NCBI GenBank assembly: GCA_947629825.1
Contig: CANRFF010000004.1
Span: 1 to 64,000, forward strand
From: an uncultured Anaeroplasmataceae bacterium
GTDB taxonomy: Bacteria > Bacillota_I > Bacilli_A > Acholeplasmatales > Anaeroplasmataceae
Direction of reading: 5' to 3'
DNA length: 64,000 bases
Shown: positions 1 to 8,170 of the stretch, in pieces
Position numbering within the stretch: the first letter of the stretch is position 1
How the letters are laid out: every line of letters starts with the position of its first letter
The notes under the pieces: model-generated
Told to the model about the DNA's origin: nothing
The model's input: the letters and a program-made list of their open reading frames with translations, nothing else
The model's database searches: none
Translations under genes and position numbers: made by a program

Positions 1-39
1 GGTTCCCCCCAGCTTCCTTTTTTCCGGGCAACCTTTTTT

Positions 40-68
40 ATATTACTCTAATTTCTTCTGATTGTCAA
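40..68 (-). promoter_or_regulatory. Sigma-A-type promoter firing out of the left edge
   Basis: On the minus strand TTGACA (63-68) and TAATAT (40-45) are separated by 17 bp. Transcription would start near position 33 and leave the window. The first transcribed bases can form a hairpin (GGTT and CCC arms at 21-34 pairing with GGG and AACC at 1-10), so the product may be a structured RNA or a leader. Its identity cannot be seen here. Confidence 0.6.
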
Positions 69-156
69 CACTTTATTTTAAGTTTCAAATCATTTAGAAA
101 TTCTTTCGAATTCTGTTGATTTCCAAAAACCGAGCAATCTTTCTTTACTTCTTTTC

Positions 157-1356
157 CTACTCGGTGCCGATTTGCGAAAGGATTTCTTTCAATTGATTCC
201 GATTCCATAAAACCGGCACGGGATAAAGCGGATTGGCTTCAATATCCGCATCATGAGAAAGTTCATCCAAATCGGATTCTTCTATATGTAAATGAGTGGG
301 ATGATGAAAAGTCCGATTGAGTTTTTCAATCCGGTCGATTACCATTTGAGCGGTTTCTTGGACGCTTTTTCCTTCGATATCGAAACCGCAGTTTTCGGCA
401 ATATGAGACAATTTCTTTTCGATTTTACTGCCATAGGCTTTGAGCACATACGGCAAAATGACCGCATTCGCCAAACCATGAGGAATATCGTATTTTCCGC
501 CGAGTGCATGCGCAAGAGCATGAACATATCCGACATAGGCTTTGGAAAAAGCACGTCCGGCGTAATGGGCGGCCAATAACATTTCTTTACGAGCAGAATC
601 GTTTTGCGGGTGAAGATACGTTTCTTCCAAATTTTCAAAAATCAATTTCATCGCAAAAAGCGCCTCTTTTCTCGTTTGCCGGTTTCCGCTTTTTCCGATA
701 TACGCTTCTATCGCATGCGTCAAGGCATCCATTCCCGTTGTCGATACCACTTGCGGAGGAAGACTTTTGGTTACTTCGCTATCCAATATGGCATAAGAAG
801 GTATCAATACAAAATCGTTGATGGCATATTTATATCGTGTTTTACTGTCGACAATCACGGCTGCCAAAGTGGTTTCACTTCCCGTTCCCGCAGTGGTTGG
901 AATCGCAATCAACAGAGGAATTTTCTTACGAATTTTCAAAAGGCCTTTCATTTGGTTCAAACTTTTCTTGGGACGAGCGATTCTGGCTCCGATTCCTTTG
1001 GCACAATCCATCGGGGAACCGCCTCCGAACGCAATCAGACAATCACATTGATTCTTCAGATAGACTTCTCGTCCTTTTTCTACCTGATCCGTTGTCGGAT
1101 TAGCGGTAACGTCCTGATATACCGCATAAGATATTTGATTTTCGGAAAGAGATTCTTCCAAAGTTTTGGTAAGTCCCAGCGCATAAAGATTCCGATCTGT
1201 TACAATCAAAGGCGCCTTTTTATTGTTTTTTATACATACTTGCGGAATTTCTTCGATTTTCTCAATCATGATCGGATTTCTGTAAGGCAATATCGGAAGC
1301 AACAGTCTCAATGCCTTTTGAAATGTTCTGCAATAAATTCTTCGAAGTCGATTCAT
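157..1356 (-). CDS. Iron-containing alcohol dehydrogenase
   Basis: A 399-residue NAD(P)-dependent group III (iron) alcohol dehydrogenase, expected to interconvert aldehydes or ketones and alcohols in the cytoplasm. The GGGSPMD nucleotide-binding motif is present, followed by PTTAGTGSE. The metal-site motifs are LDSEVT, GMDALTHAIEAY and GYVHALAHALGG with a further His in DIPHGLAN. Length is normal for the family, with about 25 extra N-terminal residues. A ribosome-binding site AGGTGA lies 7 bp before ATG. The gene stands alone behind a long structured leader (see 1435-1548). The substrate cannot be read from sequence; butanol or lactaldehyde-type dehydrogenases are the nearest known groups. 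Confidence 0.9.
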   Translation of the reverse strand: MNRLRRIYCRTFQKALRLLLPILPYRNPIMIEKIEEIPQVCIKNNKKAPLIVTDRNLYALGLTKTLEESLSENQISYAVYQDVTANPTTDQVEKGREVYLKNQCDCLIAFGGGSPMDCAKGIGARIARPKKSLNQMKGLLKIRKKIPLLIAIPTTAGTGSETTLAAVIVDSKTRYKYAINDFVLIPSYAILDSEVTKSLPPQVVSTTGMDALTHAIEAYIGKSGNRQTRKEALFAMKLIFENLEETYLHPQNDSARKEMLLAAHYAGRAFSKAYVGYVHALAHALGGKYDIPHGLANAVILPYVLKAYGSKIEKKLSHIAENCGFDIEGKSVQETAQMVIDRIEKLNRTFHHPTHLHIEESDLDELSHDADIEANPLYPVPVLWNRNQLKEILSQIGTE

Positions 1357-1383
1357 AAAAAAATCACCTGTCTTTTTTTATTT

Positions 1384-1389
1384 ATTATA
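1384..1389 (-). promoter_or_regulatory. Proximal -10 element of the alcohol dehydrogenase
   Basis: TATAAT preceded by ATGA sits about 28 bp before the ATG on the minus strand. No convincing -35 box is found at 17 bp. A small GGGATTCCC inverted repeat lies in the -35 region and could be an operator. It may give a second, leaderless-of-structure transcript. Confidence 0.4.
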
Positions 1390-1434
1390 TCATTTATTTT
1401 TCAGGGAATCCCGTAATTTTCATTTTTTTATCAA

Positions 1435-1548
1435 GGAAAAAAACTCATTACGTTTTTTCCCATAAGAATGATGAATAGAGTGTTCTGCTCTGATGAGGAC
1501 AGACCTCATTTTGATTTCTTGTTTTTTGAATTATTCTTGTCAAGCCAC
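1435..1548 (-). ncRNA. Structured leader or small RNA ending in a terminator hairpin
   Basis: Downstream of the promoter at 1554-1583 the transcript would contain an ATGAGG/CCTCAT hairpin (about 1492-1508), an AGAG/CTCT hairpin, and then a GGAAAAAAC/GTTTTTTTCC inverted repeat (1435-1460) with a T-run, resembling an intrinsic terminator. The alcohol dehydrogenase starts 79 bp later. It may be an attenuator leader or an independent RNA of about 110 nt. I recognise no known riboswitch class. Confidence 0.4.
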
Positions 1549-1553
1549 CTCGA

Positions 1554-1583
1554 ATTGTAGAAAAATGCGTGTTTTATAGTCAA
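1554..1583 (-). promoter_or_regulatory. Promoter of the alcohol dehydrogenase leader
   Basis: Minus-strand TTGACT (1578-1583) and TACAAT (1554-1559) with an 18-bp spacer. Transcription would start near 1547 and run through the hairpins described at 1435-1548. Confidence 0.55.
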
Positions 1584-1614
1584 TAATTTTCTGAAAAATG
1601 TGTGATATTCGACT

Positions 1615-1797
1615 TTAAAAAGCGGGAAAAGTCAAAGACCTTCTGTAAATATTGCGAACCGTGGAGATATCCGTTCGACTCTTTCGTTTGGAAGTTGTTC
1701 GGCTATCTCTTTCGAGAATAACTCCAACTTTTTTCGCCCAACTTATTCTTTGTTTATGCAGTATTTCGAATGTAGAGATAGATAAAAAAAACATCAC
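1615..1797 (-). pseudogene. Possible relic of an IS30-like transposase N-terminus
   Basis: A short minus-strand reading frame holds RISWAKKVGVILERDSRTTSK, split by one residue from motifs typical of the HTH of IS30-family transposases (normally like IAxxLxRDxxTISKE). A tail with IYRRSLTF resembles the YGRxFN that follows in some family members. There is no DDE domain nearby. The likeness is short and the frame may simply be chance, so confidence is low. Confidence 0.25.
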
Positions 1798-1822
1798 AAA
1801 CTCTCGTATGTGATGTTTTTTT
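1784..1822. terminator. Bidirectional terminator-like hairpin
   Basis: ACATCACA (1791-1798) pairs with TGTGATGT (1809-1816), flanked by A-run and T-run on both sides. It could end transcripts from either strand, including the GH105 operon that stops at 1999. Between here and 1998 I see only one small CCTCT/AGAGG hairpin and no gene. Confidence 0.6.
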
Positions 1823-1998
1823 GTCAGTCACTCTCAATCATCTTTTCATCGGATAATTCTATCCTCTTTCTGAGAGGTTTGCTTTTTGTGCTTTTTTACA
1901 GATCGTTATCCCTTTCAAAATCGACCCCTATACTTTTGACGTATGAATTTTTCGTTTCAATATCGCAAAGTCTTACAACCGAAGTTTACGATTGAATT

Positions 1999-3315
1999 TT
2001 ATTCTAACGTTTCCAAATAGGCCATTAAAAAGGGACCTACGCCTTTGGCGTCGTTGGCACCGACTTCTTCCGATAAGTAGTATTCCAAAGAACCATCTCT
2101 TTTCGGATTGCTTTTCGGTCCCAAACCGGCGGTAATACAAATCCCCGTGAAATTCAATTTTCCGTTTTCTTCTTTCAAAAACCGATCGCAAATCGCTTCA
2201 AAGATTTCTTTTCCTTTTTGAGAATAGTCTTTGTTGAGTAATTTTAAGCGACTGCCTTTTAAAAGCGTATAGGCTACCATCGAACTTCCGGAAGATTCTT
2301 CATAATTGTCGGAGACGTCTTTTCGGTCAATCACTTGATAAAACAAATGATTTTCGCTTTCATAAGACAATATTCCCTCAACGGCTTCATTCAAAATAGC
2401 TTGCAGTTGGTTAAAGTTTTCTCCTTTCGGATAGTATTCCAAAACATCAACCAGAGAAACCAGATACCAGCCCATTGCCCGCAACCAAAAGGAAGCGGAA
2501 CAACCGGTATGGTCATCGGCCCAAAAACTTTCCTCGTCTTTGATCGCCGCATACCCATGATAATACAGTTTTTTGGTTTCATCAAGCATATTCTTCCGAA
2601 TCAACCGATACTGATTCAAAATATCCTCTTCATAAGTCATAGACTTCCCATTGACTTCTATGGTCCCTCCCGGATGATGATTGGCATATTGTATATAAAA
2701 CGGTTGTAACATATACATTCCGTCCAACCACACCTGATTCGGATAGGTGGTCTTATGCCAGAAATTGCCTTCCGGCGTTCTGGGTTGTTCTTCGGAAATA
2801 TGACGAAATGTTCGATCGATTGCTTTCGAATACCTGCTGTCATGCGTTTCGTCATATAAATCAAATAAAATTCTGCTTTCGCAAATCGTATCCAATTCCG
2901 TATTGGCATATCCCGATTTTTTAGGGTCTTTCAAATTCAGAAAATTGCCGTCGGAATCAATATAATAATTCACATACCGAATGACGAAATTTTTATATTT
3001 TTCGTCTTTGGTCGAATGGTATAAATTCAATAGAGAATTCAACAAAACACCGTCGATGTAATTCCATTTTCCTTTGTATCCTTCCTGATTCCAGTAAGGA
3101 ATGCTTCCCGTCGTTTCTTCCATTAACTGCTCAATATAAGTATTGATAATTTCCCGATTGCTTTTCGGCGTTTCCGGATTCTCAGACGGAGTTGACGGCG
3201 TGGGTGGTTCCGGATTCTCGGACGGATCGGAAGGGGTCGGAGTTTTTTCTTTGGCACAGGAACAAATTCCGAAAAGAGCCGAAATGCCAAACAAAAAGAT
3301 CAGAAACTTTTTCAT
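1999..3315 (-). CDS. GH105 unsaturated rhamnogalacturonyl hydrolase, lipoprotein
   Basis: A 438-residue glycoside hydrolase of family 105 (YteR/YesR type), which removes the unsaturated uronic acid left on oligosaccharides by polysaccharide lyases. An N-terminal signal with lipobox-like ICSC (Cys about 20) is followed by a Pro/Ser/Glu-rich linker and then the barrel domain from about residue 55. Family motifs include GNFWHK, QVWLDGMYM with the presumed catalytic Asp, FWLRAMGWYL, ESSGSS and AKGVGPFLMAY. Its ATG overlaps the stop codon of the paralogue upstream (ATGA). The lipidated copy probably works at the outer face of the membrane. Confidence 0.88.
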   Translation of the reverse strand: MKKFLIFLFGISALFGICSCAKEKTPTPSDPSENPEPPTPSTPSENPETPKSNREIINTYIEQLMEETTGSIPYWNQEGYKGKWNYIDGVLLNSLLNLYHSTKDEKYKNFVIRYVNYYIDSDGNFLNLKDPKKSGYANTELDTICESRILFDLYDETHDSRYSKAIDRTFRHISEEQPRTPEGNFWHKTTYPNQVWLDGMYMLQPFYIQYANHHPGGTIEVNGKSMTYEEDILNQYRLIRKNMLDETKKLYYHGYAAIKDEESFWADDHTGCSASFWLRAMGWYLVSLVDVLEYYPKGENFNQLQAILNEAVEGILSYESENHLFYQVIDRKDVSDNYEESSGSSMVAYTLLKGSRLKLLNKDYSQKGKEIFEAICDRFLKEENGKLNFTGICITAGLGPKSNPKRDGSLEYYLSEEVGANDAKGVGPFLMAYLETLE

Positions 3316-4454
3316 TCTTCGCTTTTCTCGGCATATTTGACTTCGGTATAAGCCATAATAAACGGTCCGACGCCTTTCGCATCATTTTCCACAACCGGTT
3401 CGGAAATATAATATTGATAACTTCCGTCTCTTCTCAAATTGTTTTCCGGACCCAAACCTGCCACCAGACAAATACCGCCCAGATTCAAATCGTCATTTTC
3501 GATTTTCAAATATTTTTTACAGATTCCGTTAAAGATATCCAACCCGATTTGCCGGTACCGAGGAGGCAAGGCTTTCAGACGAACGCCTTTCAATATCGCA
3601 TAAGCAATCATACAAGATCCGGAAGTTTCCAGATAATTTCCCTCTCGATTCGGAAAATTCGGAACTTGCCAGAACATTTTGGTGGTTTCGTCCTGAAATT
3701 TCAGAACATCTTCAATCGCCTGTTTGAAAATCATTTTAATCGTATGGCATTCGTCATACATTTGTTCGTCCATATACCCGTAAACATCAATAAGGGCCAC
3801 CGTATACCAACCGATCGAACGAAGCCAGAAATTTTCAGACAATCCCGTTTTTTTATCGGCCCAGAACAGTTTCCGTTCGCTGTCATAACCATGATAATAC
3901 AATCCGGTTTTCGAATCTCTCATCAACTCGTAAACATTGGAAAATTGACGGACAATGTCGCTGTAATTCTGCATTTTGTTGAATTCCGTTTCATATCTCG
4001 TATAAAATACCTGCATCATATAAAGGCCGTCCAACCACACCTGATTCGGATAAATTTTTTTATGCCAGAAATTACCTTCTTTGGTCCGAGGGTGCGTTTG
4101 AATCTGTTCGTAAACCAAATGAATGGCTTTCAGGTATTTTTCTTTTTTGGTATATCGATATAAATCGAAAAGAATTCTGCTTTCCGAAACGTCGTCGGTA
4201 GAATACTTGTCTTTTTCGTAACCCAAAATCGACCCGTCTTCATGAACATAGTAATCCACAAAACGAATGACGAAATTCAAATACTTCTTTTCCTGAGTCG
4301 CTTCATAGAGCGCCAACAATGAAGCCATCATACACCCGTCAATATAATTCCATGACGGTTTTTTCCCCTGTCGGATACTTTCGATGTTCCATAGAGGCAA
4401 ATCCGGTTTTGAAGTCATGAGTTTATCAATATAAGCATCGATATATTTGTACAT
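3312..4454 (-). CDS. GH105 unsaturated rhamnogalacturonyl hydrolase, cytoplasmic paralogue
   Basis: A 380-residue paralogue of the downstream lipoprotein, without a signal peptide. It shares GNFWHK, QVWLDGLYMM, FWLRSIGWYT, ETSGSC and AKGVGPFIMAY in the same order, so both belong to GH105 (Glyco_hydro_88 fold). It probably completes breakdown of imported unsaturated oligosaccharides. GGAGG lies before ATG, and a good promoter is at 4483-4511. The two genes form an operon. No polysaccharide lyase or sugar transporter lies next to them, so the polymer (rhamnogalacturonan or another uronate-containing glycan) is inferred from the family only. Confidence 0.88.
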   Translation of the reverse strand: MYKYIDAYIDKLMTSKPDLPLWNIESIRQGKKPSWNYIDGCMMASLLALYEATQEKKYLNFVIRFVDYYVHEDGSILGYEKDKYSTDDVSESRILFDLYRYTKKEKYLKAIHLVYEQIQTHPRTKEGNFWHKKIYPNQVWLDGLYMMQVFYTRYETEFNKMQNYSDIVRQFSNVYELMRDSKTGLYYHGYDSERKLFWADKKTGLSENFWLRSIGWYTVALIDVYGYMDEQMYDECHTIKMIFKQAIEDVLKFQDETTKMFWQVPNFPNREGNYLETSGSCMIAYAILKGVRLKALPPRYRQIGLDIFNGICKKYLKIENDDLNLGGICLVAGLGPENNLRRDGSYQYYISEPVVENDAKGVGPFIMAYTEVKYAEKSEE

Positions 4455-4482
4455 AAAATCCTCCTGTTGTTCTTTTGATTTT

Positions 4483-4511
4483 ATTATACAAAAATAAATG
4501 CTTTTTTACAA
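4483..4511 (-). promoter_or_regulatory. Promoter of the GH105 pair
   Basis: Minus-strand TTGTAA (4506-4511) and TATAAT (4483-4488) with a 17-bp spacer, about 30 bp before the ATG of the first GH105 gene and just behind the stop of the preceding gene. Confidence 0.65.
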
Positions 4512-4514
4512 GAT

Positions 4515-4943
4515 TCATTCCAAGACCTTATTTAAAAACCGGGCACGGTGAAAACTGGTGTTTTCGATTTTTTCTTCATTTAAAAAGATTTTTTTGTTTT
4601 CCAATTTTTGAAAAGACAGAGATTGAAATAACTCCTCGATCTGACTGCATTCGGCAATACATACCAACATTTCGATCCCGTTTTTTTTCGCTTTTTCTTC
4701 CAATCGACTCAATAGCTGTTCCAAATAATCGGTAGATAGAACTTTTTTAAAAACAAAATAGCGGATCAATCCTTTTTCGGAAAATTTTTCAAAAGAAATA
4801 CATCCGACGATTTTGTCGTCGTCCAAAGCCAAAACCGCATTGTTCAAAATTTCTTCGTCGACATTTTCAATGGAAGGAATCGATTTTAAAAAATCTTCCG
4901 CCATTGTTTTCGAAGACGCCGTCACTTCTTCTATCTGAATCAT
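4515..4943 (-). CDS. GNAT-like acetyltransferase (YwlB position)
   Basis: A 142-residue protein that I read as a diverged GNAT-fold N-acetyltransferase. The pattern ALDDDKIVGCISFEKF followed by IRYFVFKK resembles GNAT strands beta2 to beta4, although the acetyl-CoA loop (Q/RxxGxG/A) is not clear. The start is set at the ATG at 4943, 8 bp after AAGGAG, rather than an upstream in-frame codon inside spoIIR. It follows spoIIR by one base. In Bacillus subtilis the acetyltransferase gene ywlB sits in the same cluster, which supports the call. Substrate unknown. Confidence 0.55.
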   Translation of the reverse strand: MIQIEEVTASSKTMAEDFLKSIPSIENVDEEILNNAVLALDDDKIVGCISFEKFSEKGLIRYFVFKKVLSTDYLEQLLSRLEEKAKKNGIEMLVCIAECSQIEELFQSLSFQKLENKKIFLNEEKIENTSFHRARFLNKVLE

Positions 4944-4944
4944 A

Positions 4945-5430
4945 TTATTCTCCTTTTCGTTTTTGAAACCAACGAGCAATCAAACTTTCGTATTGAACTT
5001 CTTCACTGCCGGATATCTGTAAAAATTCCGGATAAATCGTTCCCCACCAATTCGATCCTTCTCCTTTGCCGAGAACCACATAAAGTGTCAATGTCTGCTC
5101 GTTTAAAATGGCATTATCATTATATGTTTTATTGTAAAAGGTATGCTTCCCGAAGTCGACTTTGCATGGAATATCGAGAGTTTCGGTCAACAGTTGACGC
5201 AATGAATCATAAGTGGCGGAGATGTTTTCGGAAAATCGATCGAAATTCTCATCGTAAAGTTCTTTCAGATAACAGACCACCAGATTTTTGGCTTGTTCTT
5301 TGACTTTTAAATCTTGGGCTTCGTCGCCGTTGGGAATAATCCGGACTCTCATTTCTTCTTTCGGTTGGCAATAAAAAAGAACCGCTATCACAAAAAAGAT
5401 CACCAAAACCCCAAAAATCAATTTACGCAT
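4945..5430 (-). CDS. spoIIR: Stage II sporulation protein R homologue
   Basis: A 161-residue secreted protein of the SpoIIR family. In Bacillus SpoIIR is made in the forespore and triggers SpoIIGA to process pro-sigma-E in the mother cell. The N-terminus is a membrane segment or signal (residues 4-20). Family hallmarks are RVRIIPNGDEAQDLKVKE, VDFGKHTFYNKTY and the C-terminal GKGEGSNWWG. It is shorter than the Bacillus protein (about 220 residues). AAAGGGGGA precedes the ATG. The prfA-prmC-tsaC neighbourhood matches Bacillus, where spoIIR lies in the same group. Whether this organism sporulates cannot be told from the window. Confidence 0.85.
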   Translation of the reverse strand: MRKLIFGVLVIFFVIAVLFYCQPKEEMRVRIIPNGDEAQDLKVKEQAKNLVVCYLKELYDENFDRFSENISATYDSLRQLLTETLDIPCKVDFGKHTFYNKTYNDNAILNEQTLTLYVVLGKGEGSNWWGTIYPEFLQISGSEEVQYESLIARWFQKRKGE

Positions 5431-5481
5431 AAAAAATTCCCCCTTTAGTTCTATCTTGAACCGAAGAGGGAGTTTTTATTC

Positions 5482-6024
5482 TTAAAAGTTTTGAAGAAGT
5501 TGAGAAAGTGTAATTTCTCCTTCCCGAAGAACTTTCGGTTTTCCGTCATGAACAGTCGCTACCGTAGAAGATAAGGCGGAAAACGGTTCGTCCGCTTCGA
5601 TGATTTCATCGACCAGATTTTGATACTTTTCTTTCAGCATAAAAATGTCATTGATCGGGGGCTGTCCGGAATCATTGACAGAAGTTACCAACATCGGCCC
5701 CCTTTTTCGCAAAAGTTCCAATGCTTTTCGACAATCGGGAATCCGAACTCCGATGGTTTCATATCCGATTTTCTTTTTCACCGACGGTTGACTTTTCACG
5801 ACCAGCGTCAAGGGTCCGGGCATCCATTTTCGAATCAGTTGTTCTTCTTTTTCCGAAAGAATCGCAATTTGACGAATTTGATCGAGATCGGCACACAGAC
5901 AAGCCAGAGGTTTGTCGTTCGGACGCTGTTTGATGTCATAAATTCTGCGAATATTTCCGGTATCGAAAAGGTCACAACCGATACCATAAACGGTATCTGT
6001 GGGAAATATGGTCAGTTTACTCAT
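5482..6024 (-). CDS. tsaC: Threonylcarbamoyl-AMP synthase (TsaC/Sua5/YwlC)
   Basis: A 180-residue YrdC-domain enzyme that makes threonylcarbamoyl-AMP from threonine, bicarbonate and ATP for the t6A modification of tRNAs reading ANN codons. The N-terminus has FPTDTVYGIGCD and the binding motif IKQRPNDKPL. Only the catalytic domain is present; the Sua5 C-terminal domain is absent. The ATG at 6024 overlaps the prmC stop (ATGAGTAA) and has AGGTGA at the right distance, so I prefer it over the GTG at 6033. Confidence 0.92.
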   Translation of the reverse strand: MSKLTIFPTDTVYGIGCDLFDTGNIRRIYDIKQRPNDKPLACLCADLDQIRQIAILSEKEEQLIRKWMPGPLTLVVKSQPSVKKKIGYETIGVRIPDCRKALELLRKRGPMLVTSVNDSGQPPINDIFMLKEKYQNLVDEIIEADEPFSALSSTVATVHDGKPKVLREGEITLSQLLQNF

Positions 6025-6871
6025 AAAAATCACCTACATAAATAAATGTCATACGATCTTTTCCGGCCAGATCTTTCAATACTTCCACCCGACTTTCCGG
6101 AAAATACTCGTGAGCCAGTTGAATCATTTGTTCTTTTTTATCGTATGCGTGTTCAAAACAAAGGATTGCTTTTTCTTTCAAAAGACAATGAACGTTTTCC
6201 AAGATGATGCGATAAAATTTCATTCCGTCTTTTCCACCGAACAAGGCGATGGAGGGTTCATTGTCTTTGACAATCGGCATTATTTCTTCTTCTTCGGGAA
6301 TATAAGGCGGATTCGATACAAAGATATCGAATTTCCGATGTTGAAGCGGTTGTAACATATCTCCTTGTAAAAAAGTAACTTGGGCTTGCAATTTTTGATT
6401 GTTTTTTTGGGCGACGGCCAGTGCTTCTTCGGAAATGTCGGTGGCAACCACATGCATATGGGGTTCTTCCAGATTCAAAGAAATTCCGATACATCCCGAG
6501 CCTGTCGCAACGTCGCATACATCGACATCTTGTCCTTTGAAATATCGGTCATAGCGATATAAGATCTGTTCGACCAATTCTTCCGTTTCGAATCGGGGAA
6601 TCAATACGGCCGGTGTTACGATAAAATCATATCCGTAAAAACAACATTTGCCGATAATGTATTGAATCGGCTCGTTGAAAAAAAGATATCTTCGATACTT
6701 TTCAAAGAATTCCTTTTCGAGTTCTTCGGGAAGAGGCTGATTCATTTTGGAATACAGTTCGGCAGAAGAAAAGCCGGATACTTCTTCCAATAATAAAATC
6801 GCCGCACTTTCTTCCAGATTCCGTTTTACCGCTTCTGTTTGGGCTTTTTTTAAAAATTCACCGTATGTCAT
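6017..6871 (-). CDS. prmC: Release factor glutamine methyltransferase
   Basis: A 284-residue SAM-dependent methyltransferase (HemK/PrmC) that methylates the glutamine of the GGQ motif in release factors. It has DVATGSGCIGISL for SAM binding and the signature NPPYIP that contacts the glutamine side chain. The start is set at 6871 (MTYGEFLKK), 8 bp after ATGAGG. The upstream in-frame ATG at 6895 lacks a ribosome site and would fall on the probable transcription start. It sits just downstream of its target gene prfA but behind a terminator. A TATAAT at about 6900, with a TGCGAAA/TTTCGCA inverted repeat (6910-6930) upstream, suggests its own promoter. Confidence 0.93.
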   Translation of the reverse strand: MTYGEFLKKAQTEAVKRNLEESAAILLLEEVSGFSSAELYSKMNQPLPEELEKEFFEKYRRYLFFNEPIQYIIGKCCFYGYDFIVTPAVLIPRFETEELVEQILYRYDRYFKGQDVDVCDVATGSGCIGISLNLEEPHMHVVATDISEEALAVAQKNNQKLQAQVTFLQGDMLQPLQHRKFDIFVSNPPYIPEEEEIMPIVKDNEPSIALFGGKDGMKFYRIILENVHCLLKEKAILCFEHAYDKKEQMIQLAHEYFPESRVEVLKDLAGKDRMTFIYVGDFYE

Positions 6872-7043
6872 TTGTTTTGCCTCATTTCCATTCAAATTAT
6901 ATCACAAATTGCGAAATTTTTTGTTTCGCACACCAAAAAAGTCGAAAAAAATCCGTTTGATTTTCACCGCACTCGTTTGAATCTCTTTTCTTTCGAGAGA
7001 AGAGGAAAAATTTTGTCGATCTTTTTGCGAAAAATCAACCCAC

Positions 7044-7070
7044 GAAAAAACCGCAAGTTTCCCTGCGGTT
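7044..7070 (-). terminator. Intrinsic terminator after prfA
   Basis: AACCGCA/TGCGGTT stem (7049-7055 and 7064-7070) followed on the minus strand by a T-run, 10 bp after the prfA stop codon. Confidence 0.8.
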
Positions 7071-7079
7071 GTAATCTTT

Positions 7080-8156
7080 TTACAATTTGATTGCCTGATC
7101 CTGAGATAATTTCCGTTTCTGATCTTCATTGACCAACGGTTCAATCACCAAATCCAATTTTCCGTCGATCACGGCGTCCAATCGATTGATTGTGAAAGAA
7201 ATCCGGTGATCCGTTACTCTGTTTTGCGGATAATTGTAGGTCCGGATTTTTTCGGAACGATCTCCTCTGCCGATCAAAGACTGTCTTTGGGCTCCTTCTT
7301 CGGCTTCTTTGGCTTGCATCAACTGATCATAGAGTCTTGTTTTCAACAATTCCAATGCGGCAGCTTTGTTTTCATGCTGAGAACGATAGGTCTGACAGGC
7401 GACGAACATTCCCGTAGGGATATGAGTGACGCGAACGGCAGAATAAGTTGTGTTGACTCCCTGTCCGCCCGGACCGGAAGAACAAAACGTATCGATCCGC
7501 AGATCGTTCATATCCAATTCAAATTCGATGTCGGATACTTCCGGCATCACCAATACCGTTGCGGTGGAGGTATGGATTCGCCCCTGCGCTTCGGTAATCG
7601 GCACTCGTTGAACCCGATGAGCCCCGCTTTCGTATTTCAACAGAGAATATACCATTTCGCCTTTGACTTTGAATTGAATTTGCGAATATCCTCCCATTTC
7701 CGAAGGCATTGCGTCCAGTACTTCGACTTTCCAACCTTTGCTTTCGGCATATCTGGTATACATCCGGTATAAATCTCCCGCAAAAATATTCGCTTCATCG
7801 CCACCGGCGGCTCCTCGGATTTCCATAATGACGTTTTTGTCGTCATTCGGATCTTTCGGTAGTAAAAGAATTTTAATTTCTTCGGAAATTTCATCGATTC
7901 TTTTTTCGCTTTCTTCCAATTCGCTTGCGGCCATTTCCGCCATTTCCGGATCGGAAGAATTTTTCATTTCCTTTAAATCCGGGATTGCCGCTTTCAGTTT
8001 TTCCTGTTCCCGAAATAACAAAACGGGCTTTTCCAGATTTCTTTGTTCTTTCGAATATTCCGTTAATTTTTTTATGTCACATACGACATTCGGATCGGCC
8101 AAAAGACGATTCAATTCCTCGTATCTTTCTTCCATTATTTTCAATCGATCCAACAT
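7080..8156 (-). CDS. prfA: Peptide chain release factor 1
   Basis: A 358-residue class I release factor reading UAA and UAG. The GGQ motif is present in SSGPGGQGVNTTYSAVR; it enters the peptidyl transferase centre. VPITEAQGRIHTS carries the PxT stop-codon-recognition element of RF1, distinguishing it from RF2 (SPF). The ATG at 8156 (MLDRLK) matches other PrfA N-termini and follows GGAG; an in-frame TTG two codons earlier is less likely. It lies 15 bp after dnaB, in one operon with gdpP-rplI. Confidence 0.96.
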   Translation of the reverse strand: MLDRLKIMEERYEELNRLLADPNVVCDIKKLTEYSKEQRNLEKPVLLFREQEKLKAAIPDLKEMKNSSDPEMAEMAASELEESEKRIDEISEEIKILLLPKDPNDDKNVIMEIRGAAGGDEANIFAGDLYRMYTRYAESKGWKVEVLDAMPSEMGGYSQIQFKVKGEMVYSLLKYESGAHRVQRVPITEAQGRIHTSTATVLVMPEVSDIEFELDMNDLRIDTFCSSGPGGQGVNTTYSAVRVTHIPTGMFVACQTYRSQHENKAAALELLKTRLYDQLMQAKEAEEGAQRQSLIGRGDRSEKIRTYNYPQNRVTDHRISFTINRLDAVIDGKLDLVIEPLVNEDQKRKLSQDQAIKL

Positions 8157-8170
8157 AAACAAATTCTCTC

